A stretch of 8,370 bases of DNA from contig JBFGDZ010000156.1 of assembly GCA_041580375.1 (NCBI GenBank), forward strand, positions 1 through 8,370, read 5' to 3'. Each line of letters opens with the position of its first letter. The first letter of the stretch is position 1. The notes under the pieces are model-generated. The model did no database searches. It saw only the letters and a list, made by a program, of their open reading frames with translations, and had not been told where the DNA came from. The position numbers and the translations under genes were made by a program. This document shows positions 1 to 6,400 of the stretch, piece by piece. The stretch comes from JAPUIN01 sp041580375. GTDB lineage: Bacteria; Acidobacteriota; Polarisedimenticolia; Gp22-AA2.

Positions 1-127
1 CCTGTTCCGATCCCACCTCACCCAGGAGGAGGCCCTCGAGAGGGTGCGTGACGAGATCCCGGATCGCCCCGAGGTCAAGGCCCTGACCGAATTCATCCGG
101 GTCAGCCGGCGGGGGGTGATCCGCTGA
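1..127 (+). CDS. lpxA: Acyl-ACP--UDP-N-acetylglucosamine O-acyltransferase, C-terminal end (partial)
   Basis: The window opens inside a gene whose reading frame starts at base 2 and ends with TGA at 125-127, giving 41 residues. The visible tail has the helical C-terminal pattern of LpxA: an 'LFRSHLTQEEALERV' segment, then 'PEVKALTEFIRVSRRGVIR' at the very end, matching the family's usual 'EFI..S.RGI.R' finish. LpxA is the cytoplasmic left-handed beta-helix trimer that puts the first 3-hydroxyacyl chain on UDP-GlcNAc (or UDP-GlcNAc3N in some bacteria), the first step of lipid A synthesis. The catalytic His and the hexapeptide repeats lie outside the window, so acyl-chain and sugar specificity cannot be read. 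It lies 20 bp ahead of the next gene and is probably co-transcribed with it. The call rests on tail similarity only, but the tail is characteristic. Confidence 0.85.
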   Translation, partial: LFRSHLTQEEALERVRDEIPDRPEVKALTEFIRVSRRGVIR

Positions 128-147
128 AGACCGGGGCCGGCCGGGCG

Positions 148-1116
148 GTGCGCGTGGCCGTCATCGGCGTCGGCAGTCTCGGGCAGCACCACGCCCGCAT
201 CCTCGCGGGGCTGCCGGAGGCGGAGCTCGTCGCGGTCGTCGACCGCGATCCCGCCCGCGCGCGCGACATCGGCGGGCGCCACTCCGTGACGGCCCTGACC
301 GACGCCCGCGATCTCCCCGCGGGCCTCGAGGCCGTGACCGTGGCCGTGCCCACCGTCGCCCACGCCGCGATCGCCCGGGCCGCCCTGGAGCGCGGTCTCG
401 CGGTGCTGGTGGAAAAGCCGATGACGGCCACGCTCGAGGAGGCCGAGGGTCTGATCGAGATCGAACGCCGCGCCGGGCGCCCGCTGCTCGTGGGCCACAC
501 GGAGCGCTTCAACCCGGTCGTCCGGGCCGTGACGCCCCGAATCCGGGATCCGCGGTTCATCGAGTCGCACCGGCTGGGGGTGTTCACGGCGCGCGGCACC
601 GACGTCGACGTCGTCCTCGATCTGATGATCCATGATCTGGACGTCATCCTGAGCCTCGTCCCGTCCACGGTCGCGACGATCGACGCCGTGGGGGTCGACG
701 CGCTGACGGACAAGGCGGACATCGCGAACGCGCGCATCCGTTTCGAGAACGGCTGCGTGGCGAACGTCACTGCCAGCCGCGTGAGCACCGACCGGGTCCG
801 CAAGCTGCGCGTGTTCGAGCCGCGCTCCTACGTCTCGATCGACTACGCGGAACAGGCCGCGGTGCGGTTTTCTTTGAGCGCCGGGGGAGGCGGCCGCCCG
901 GAGATCATGCGCGAGGAGATCGCGGTCGAGCCCGAGGAGCCCCTGGCGGCCGAGCTGCGATCGTTCATCCTGCGTGTCCGCGGGGAGGACGCTCCCGGGG
1001 TCAGCTCCGTCGAGGGGCTCCGCGCGCTGCGCACGGCCTTCCAGGTGCTGACCCAGATCGGCGGCCGCACGCGGCCGGCCGGAGACCCGCATGAGCGATC
1101 ACCCGGAGATCGCTGA
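148..1116 (+). CDS. Gfo/Idh/MocA-family NAD(P)-dependent oxidoreductase, possibly acting on UDP-GlcNAc (GnnA-like)
   Basis: A 322-residue protein starting with GTG. The N-terminal Rossmann fold is clear: 'VAVIGVGSLGQHHARIL' (residues 3-19, GxGxxG), an acidic end of strand 2 at 'VVDRD' (30-34), and the family hallmark 'VEKPM' (88-92) with the expected catalytic Lys90. The C-terminal substrate domain begins with 'HTERFNPV' (117-124) and carries 'LDLMIHDLDVIL' (157-168), where Asp163 and His162 sit at the usual active-site helix. Family members oxidise or reduce sugar and sugar-nucleotide hydroxyls. Its place right after lpxA matches GnnA of Acidithiobacillus, which oxidises the 3-OH of UDP-GlcNAc on the way to a diamino lipid A precursor. 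The aminotransferase partner GnnB is not in this window, so the substrate is inferred. The last residues (about 306-322) are Arg/Pro-rich and overlap the next gene by 26 bp. A CTG at 124 or the GTG at 154 are weaker alternative starts. Confidence 0.85.
   Translation: MRVAVIGVGSLGQHHARILAGLPEAELVAVVDRDPARARDIGGRHSVTALTDARDLPAGLEAVTVAVPTVAHAAIARAALERGLAVLVEKPMTATLEEAEGLIEIERRAGRPLLVGHTERFNPVVRAVTPRIRDPRFIESHRLGVFTARGTDVDVVLDLMIHDLDVILSLVPSTVATIDAVGVDALTDKADIANARIRFENGCVANVTASRVSTDRVRKLRVFEPRSYVSIDYAEQAAVRFSLSAGGGGRPEIMREEIAVEPEEPLAAELRSFILRVRGEDAPGVSSVEGLRALRTAFQVLTQIGGRTRPAGDPHERSPGDR
1081..1085 (+). promoter_or_regulatory. Ribosome binding site of the serine hydrolase gene
   Basis: GGAGA lies five bases before the ATG at 1091, inside the 3' end of the oxidoreductase gene. 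It supports starting the hydrolase here even though this makes the two genes overlap by 26 bp. Confidence 0.6.
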
Positions 1117-2191
1117 TTTCCTTCGATCCCGGATCGACGCGGGCGATTTTCCGGGGGCCAGCTACATCGTCGGAGAGGGGAGCCGGGTGCTGGCGGAGGG
1201 CGCGCACGGTCATGCCGTCGTCGCGCCCCGCCGCGTCCCCGCGCGGACCGGCACTCTCTACGATCTCGCCTCGCTGACCAAGCCCCTGGCCACGTCCGTC
1301 CTCCTGGTCCGCCTGCTCGCCGAGGGACGCCTGCGCCTGGAGGACCCTCTCCGGCGGCATCTCTCCCCGTGGCGCGGCCCGGATTCCGACGGCCGGGACG
1401 ATCTGACGCTTCTGGACCTGCTCACCCACCGCTCCGGCCTGCCCGCCTGGAAGCCCCTGTACGTCCTGGCCACGGGCCGCGAGGACCGCATCGCCTGGCT
1501 GCGGCGCGTGCCGCTGGCCGCCGGACCCGGACGCGAGGTCGTCTACTCGGACCTGGGGTACATTCTCCTGGGATTCGCGCTCGAGGAGGTCACCGGCGAG
1601 CCGCTTCATCGATGCTTCGCCCGGCGGGTCGCCCGCCCGCTGGGGCTCGACGATCTCCTCTACCGGCCGCCCCGCTCGCGCCGCCCGCGCATCGCCGCGA
1701 CCGAGGAGGGGGACGCGCACGAGCGGGACCTCGCCGGGCCTGACGGTCGCGGATACAATGGCTGGCGAGAGGGAGTGATCCGAGGAGAGGTTCACGACCA
1801 CAACGCGCACTCGCTGGGCGGCGTCGCGGGTCATGCGGGGCTGTTCGGAACGGCGCGCTCGGTCCTGGCCGTGGCGCGCGAGTGCCTGGACGGTCCCGCG
1901 GGCATCATCCCGGAGAACCTGAGGCTCCTGTTCCGGACCGGGTTCACGGCGGGCATGTCGCAGGATCGGTCCGCCGGGTATCAACTGGCGTCGACGCCCG
2001 GCTGCTCCGCGGGTGATGCGCTGTCGCCCCGCTCCTTCGGCCACGCGGGGTTCACGGGCACCTCGCTGTGGATCGATCCGGACGCGCGCCGCATTCACGT
2101 CCTGCTGACGAACCGGGTCCATCCGACGTTCCGGCCGCTGGATATGAACGCCCTCCGCCGCGAGTTCCACCGCATCGCGGCGGGCATCTAG
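1091..2191 (+). CDS. Serine hydrolase of the beta-lactamase / penicillin-binding protein fold (class C-like)
   Basis: A 366-residue protein with the three active-site motifs of the AmpC/DD-peptidase/EstB superfamily: SLTK at 61-64 (nucleophile Ser61, general base Lys64), YSD at 152-154 in place of YxN, and HAG at 318-320 in 'FGHAGFTGTSLWIDP', in place of KTG/HTG. 'LTLLDLLTHRSGLPAW' (105-120) and 'LGGVAGHAGLFGT' (242-254) are further family signatures. The length matches single-domain members. No signal peptide or membrane segment is visible, so the protein is probably cytoplasmic, unlike true beta-lactamases and PBPs. Many such proteins are D-Ala peptidases, esterases or muropeptide-processing enzymes; the real substrate cannot be told from sequence. 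The ATG start has GGAGA five bases upstream. Its position in an envelope-synthesis operon suggests a cell-wall precursor or recycling role, which is inference. Antibiotic hydrolysis is not implied. Confidence 0.85.
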   Translation: MSDHPEIADFLRSRIDAGDFPGASYIVGEGSRVLAEGAHGHAVVAPRRVPARTGTLYDLASLTKPLATSVLLVRLLAEGRLRLEDPLRRHLSPWRGPDSDGRDDLTLLDLLTHRSGLPAWKPLYVLATGREDRIAWLRRVPLAAGPGREVVYSDLGYILLGFALEEVTGEPLHRCFARRVARPLGLDDLLYRPPRSRRPRIAATEEGDAHERDLAGPDGRGYNGWREGVIRGEVHDHNAHSLGGVAGHAGLFGTARSVLAVARECLDGPAGIIPENLRLLFRTGFTAGMSQDRSAGYQLASTPGCSAGDALSPRSFGHAGFTGTSLWIDPDARRIHVLLTNRVHPTFRPLDMNALRREFHRIAAGI

Positions 2192-2193
2192 GG

Positions 2194-2238
2194 CGAATCC
2201 GGCGGTCGCGTCGGGCCGCTCGCGGGGCGCCGGATGCG
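2194..2238. repeat. Inverted repeat / possible stem-loop in the gap before the TonB-like gene
   Basis: The arms CGAATCCGGCG (2194-2204) and CGCCGGATGCG (2228-2238) pair over ten base pairs with one A/G mismatch, around a 23-base GC-rich loop. It lies three bases after the hydrolase stop. No T-run follows, so it is not a classical intrinsic terminator. It could be an RNA structure that attenuates or stabilises the message, or chance in GC-rich DNA. Confidence 0.35.
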
Positions 2239-2253
2239 AAGCGCGGCCGCGGC

Positions 2254-2258
2254 GGAGG
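2254..2258 (+). promoter_or_regulatory. Ribosome binding site that fixes the TonB-like start
   Basis: GGAGG sits four bases before the ATG at 2263. The open frame continues upstream to a GTG at 2068, but that stretch lies inside the hydrolase gene and encodes only Arg/Pro/Gly-rich sequence. This Shine-Dalgarno match and the membrane segment that follows about 20 residues later make 2263 the likely start. Confidence 0.65.
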
Positions 2259-2262
2259 ATGG

Positions 2263-3441
2263 ATGGGCTTTCTTGACCCCGGGGATCCCGAGCCGGCTCC
2301 CGGCGCGCAGGTGACGCGGACCGAGGCGATCGTCATCTCGCTCGGCGTCCATCTCGCCCTGCTGCTCATGTTGCTCTTCCTCCCCGCCGTCCTGCCGGAC
2401 TCCCTCCGGGACTTCTTCCTCGGCGTGCCTGCGCCTCCGCCGGCCGCGGCGACGTCGGTCCCGCCCCTCGAGGTGCCCGAGCCGCCGCCAGCGAGCACGG
2501 CCGAGATCCCGCTCCGATTCGCCTACGTGAAGCTACCGGATGATCAGCCGTCCGCAGAGAACCCCGACGCGCGGCTGCTTTCCAATCGGAACCGCCGCGC
2601 CCGGCAGGAGGTCCCCACGCCTCCCGACATCACCCGGTTCACGCTCGATCCGCATTCGGAGGGGGACTCGATCAACCGCGAGATCCCCGACCCGACGCTG
2701 CCCGAGGGTTCCGACGACCCCGACCGGACGGAGAAACCGCCGCGCGTCGCCGCGGCGGGCGGGGGAGATGAAGGGACGCCCGACGAGGAGCCCCCGGCGG
2801 CCCCGGACCTGTCCGCGGGGGAGGGGACCGGAGAGCAGCCGGAGGACGCCGGAGCCGGCATCGAACGGCCGGAGGGGGAGGGTCCGGCGCCCACGAAAAC
2901 GGAGGTCGCGTCCCGCGCGGGCGGGGGAGAGGCGCCGGGAGAGACGGGAGGCGGCGGTCCGAAGGCGGGGAACGAACGGGAGTCGCCGGAGGGGATCGCC
3001 TACGAGCCCTCGGACGCTCTCCGGGAGTCGATCTCCGACATGAAGGTGGGGGAGCGCAAGTTCGTCTTCCGCAACCCCGGCTACCTCCGGGGGAGCAACC
3101 CCCAGGGCACGCTCTCCTTCGACACGCAGGACTTTCCCTGGGGGGATTACGCCCGCAAGATCTATCTGATCATCCGGGAGAACTGGTATGCGCGCATCCC
3201 GCTCGCCGCGCGCGAGGGGATCCGCGGGTTCGGCTGCCACCGCTTCGTCATCGAGCGGAATGGTCGCATCGCGTCGATCCGAACGGTGCGCCCGTCGTCG
3301 GTGCCCCCGTTCAACAGGGCCGCCCAGGACGCGCTCCGGGCGAGCGATCCGCTCCCTCCGCTCCCGGCCGCGTTTCCCGGCCAGTCGGAGGGGGTGACCT
3401 TCTGCTTCTACTACAACATGTATCCGGGAGAGGCGGAGTGA
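2263..3441 (+). CDS. TonB/TolA-like energy-transducer family protein
   Basis: A 392-residue protein with the classic TonB layout. A short cytoplasmic head (1-21) precedes one membrane helix (about 22-44, 'AIVISLGVHLALLLMLLFLP'). A Pro-rich stretch follows (57-77, 'VPAPPP', 'PEPPPAS'), then a long Gly/Glu/Pro-rich disordered linker (about 145-245) that could span the periplasm. The folded C-terminal domain (about 290-387) starts at 'FPWGDYARKIYLIIRENWY' and runs through 'FVIERNGRIASIRTVRPSS', 'FNRAAQDAL' and 'PLPPLPAAFP' to a 'VTFCFYYN' final strand. This pattern fits TonB_C/TolA C-terminal domains, which touch outer-membrane proteins and pass on energy from an ExbB/ExbD-type motor. Two cysteines, C325 and C381, lie on predicted strands and could form a disulfide. 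No exbB or exbD is in view. Start chosen at ATG 2263 for its Shine-Dalgarno site. A structural or Tol-Pal-like role is an alternative to nutrient uptake. Confidence 0.8.
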   Translation: MGFLDPGDPEPAPGAQVTRTEAIVISLGVHLALLLMLLFLPAVLPDSLRDFFLGVPAPPPAAATSVPPLEVPEPPPASTAEIPLRFAYVKLPDDQPSAENPDARLLSNRNRRARQEVPTPPDITRFTLDPHSEGDSINREIPDPTLPEGSDDPDRTEKPPRVAAAGGGDEGTPDEEPPAAPDLSAGEGTGEQPEDAGAGIERPEGEGPAPTKTEVASRAGGGEAPGETGGGGPKAGNERESPEGIAYEPSDALRESISDMKVGERKFVFRNPGYLRGSNPQGTLSFDTQDFPWGDYARKIYLIIRENWYARIPLAAREGIRGFGCHRFVIERNGRIASIRTVRPSSVPPFNRAAQDALRASDPLPPLPAAFPGQSEGVTFCFYYNMYPGEAE

Positions 3442-3451
3442 TCCCGGCGCC

Positions 3452-6400
3452 TCAGAGTCTTCGACCGAAGAGGCTCGCGAGAAGCGCCAGATCCTCGCCG
3501 TCGACGTCCCCGTCCAGGTTGATGTCGACCGGCAGCCCGTACGGTCCGCTCATCGGGTTCATCATGGTGTCGCACAGGGCGGAGGAGAGGGGCAGGTTCA
3601 GCCCCGGCGGCAGGTTCATCTCGTCCGGCTCCGACTGGAGAACGGCGCCCGCGCCCGCCCCCGTCTGCAGGAGCGTCCCGTCCGCCTGCAGCAGGAAGTT
3701 CTCGCCGCGCGACGCGCCGAACGCGCCGGCCAGCAGGGCGAGGTCGAAGCCGTCCACGCGTCCGGACCGATCGATGTCGGCGCGCTCCGCGAGGACGTTG
3801 ATCAGGACGAGCGGCTGCCCGTCGGCCCGGCTGAACAGGACGACGTCGGGCCGGACGTTGCCGGAGAGGAAGTCGACCTTGGCGGAGGCCAGGCCCGTGG
3901 AGCCGTCCGGGACGCCGATCGGATTGAGGGTCGGATCGGTAAAGAAGAGGCCGTTCCCGATGCCGAAGTAGAGGATCAGATTGGGCGTGGCCGGATCGCC
4001 GTCCCCCGAGGCGAGGACGAGGAGATCCTGAATGCCGTCCGTGTTCAGATCCGCGAAGATCATCGACTCGAGCGGGCCGTTGACCGGCAGCGCGGCGGTC
4101 TGCGCGGGCGGCGGGACCAGCCCGTTCGTGTTCATCGGGTTGTCGCTGACCAGGTAGATGCCGACGCTCGACGTACCCGGTTGGCCGACCGCGAGCACGG
4201 TGGTCTCGCGCGACTGGGGAAAGCGCAGGCCCAGGGACGGCTGCGACGCGAACGTCACCGTCGGACAGACCGCATGCTTGGGCTCGTGGATGATCCGATC
4301 CGGATCCCCCTGGGTCGCGACCGTCCCCTGCGACATGAAATCGCCGGTGCCGTCCCCCCGCAGCAGCGTCAGCGTGTCGTCGTTGACGCCGATCGTCATG
4401 GCGTCCGCGACGACGATGTCGCTCGTGGACTTCTTGAAGCAGATGAGGAACGTGCAATCGAGAGCGAATTTCCCGATCGCCGCGGCCCGCGGCTCGGTGA
4501 ACGACGGGAAAGGCGTCACCGACGTGAAGGGAAAGAGCCGCCCGGTGCCGTCCCCCGTGAGCAGGCTCACAGTGGCCGCGGCGGGCGTGACGGCGACCAG
4601 ATCGACCGTTCCCGCCTCGCAGAGGTCGCCGACGAGGTCGCCGTCGTCCGTGCCGTTCGAGTCGGCCTGCGAGGAGTTGGCCAGGAACGGACAGTTGTCG
4701 AGCGCCACCTGCCGCGCGCACACGTCGCCGACCCCGTCCCCGATGGAGTCCTGCTGCCCCGGGTTGAACAGCGTGGGGCAGTTGTCCAGCGTCGGTCCCA
4801 GCGGGTCGTAGTCCGGGACGCCGTCCCCGTCGGAGTCGGCGGTGGAGGCCTCGCAGTCGTCGCCCACGCCGTTCATGTCGACGTCCGCCTGGGTCGCGTT
4901 GGACAGGGTCGGGCAGTTGTCGGAGGCGTTCGGAACGCCGTCGAGATCGTAGTCGCTCAGGCGGGACGGGTCGTACTGCGGATCGAAATCGAAGTCGGTG
5001 TCGACCACCAGGCATGCGGCGTCGAGCGTCTGGCAGTGATCCCCGATTCCGTTGCCGTCGCTGTCGCACTGCCCCGTGGAGGGATCGGTCAGCGCGCAGT
5101 TGATCAGCTGCGTGGCGCACGGGAGGCCGCAGGTCTCCGTGCCGGGACAGTCCATGTCGCTGACGCAGGCCTTCGTCGTCGTGACGCTGCAGGTGGTGAT
5201 CCGGCACGCGGGATTGTCCACGGCGCATCCGGGCGGGTTGTACACGGTGGGACAGTTATCCTCGATGTTGAAAACGCCGTCGCGGTCGAAATCGGCAGCG
5301 GCGATGAGACTGCCGGAGGAGATCGACGTCGTCCCCGCGGGCAGGGAGAGCGACTCGCGCTGCATCAGCTCGAAGGAGGGCTCGTTGGTCACGACCGTCA
5401 GGGTCGTGGCCGCCGGGCCGGGAGCGTCCAGAACCGCCAGGTCGATGGCGTTGTCGATCCTCAGGTCGGCGGCGATCATCGTGGCCGGGTTGTCGAGCCC
5501 CTCCAGAACGAGGCTGCGGAGGGCGCGGAAGAACCGGTTGCCGACATTGGAGAGCGTCTCCACCCTCGGCGTATCCGGGACGCAGGTCTCGACCGGCGGG
5601 CAGTCGGCGTCCACGGCGCAGGTGAGACCGGTCGAGAGATTGCAGGTGCCGCTGGGACCGAGCAGGAGGATGTCGTTGCCGGAGGAGAAATCGACTCCGA
5701 ACAGGGCGATCGAGCGGGCGTTCATGAAAGGTGAGATCGGCGAGGTGGCGGTCGGCGAGAACGCCAGCGCGCCGTCGTTGCGCAGGAGGTCGACCCGGTT
5801 GTCGCGGAATCCGAGGACGGCCAGATCCGTGTCACCATCGCCGTCGAAATCGAGCGGGGCCACGGCCGCCGGATCGGCGAATCCGCCGAGGGTCACGGCG
5901 CCGGCGGTGGAGAAGGTGCCGTCGCCGACGCCCGGATAGACGATCACCTGCCCGCCGGTGAAATCGGTGACGACCAGGTCCAGCGGGCCGTCTCCGTTGA
6001 CGTCCTCGAGGGCGGATCGGCGCGGCCGGTGGCCGGCCCCCATGCCGATCATCTGCGCCGGCGTCGACAGCCCGCTCACCGGACCGAGGAACACCTGGAT
6101 CGTTCCTTCGCCCGACCCGCCCTGACCGAGGACGACCAGGTCGACGATCGCGTCCAGATTCAGGAGGCCGGTGAGGAGAAAGGTCGGCTGGGCCGCCGTC
6201 GGCAGCGGCGCCGGGTCGGGATCGGCGGGCAGCTGTCCGGCGGAGTTGAAGTAGAGATCGACCTGTCCCGCCGTCCGGGACGCCACCGCCAGATCCAGGT
6301 CGCCATCGTTGTCGAAATCGCCGGCGGCCAGGCCCTCCGGCCCGTCGCCCGAGCTCAACGGCTGCTGGCTCTCGAACGTTCCGTCGCTCAGCCCGGGAAA

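Noticed and set aside
1001..2170. 389-residue open frame on the - strand over the serine hydrolase
   Set aside because: The + strand frame has a complete set of active-site motifs; the antisense translation has none.
2068..2262. N-terminal extension of the TonB-like frame
   Set aside because: It lies mostly within the hydrolase gene, is Arg/Pro-rich, and lacks a ribosome site; GGAGG before ATG 2263 and the membrane helix position favour the short form.
3411..5228. 605-residue open frame on the - strand
   Set aside because: It is a frame-shifted shadow of the large propeller gene: Arg/Gly/Ala-rich with no domain pattern, while the 3452-7369 frame shows clear FG-GAP, TSP3 and dockerin motifs over the same bases.
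4181..5734. 517-residue open frame on the + strand, antisense to the large gene (also 6029-7342)
   Set aside because: GC-rich DNA leaves long antisense frames open. The translations are Arg/Val/Gly-rich with no recognisable fold or ribosome site.
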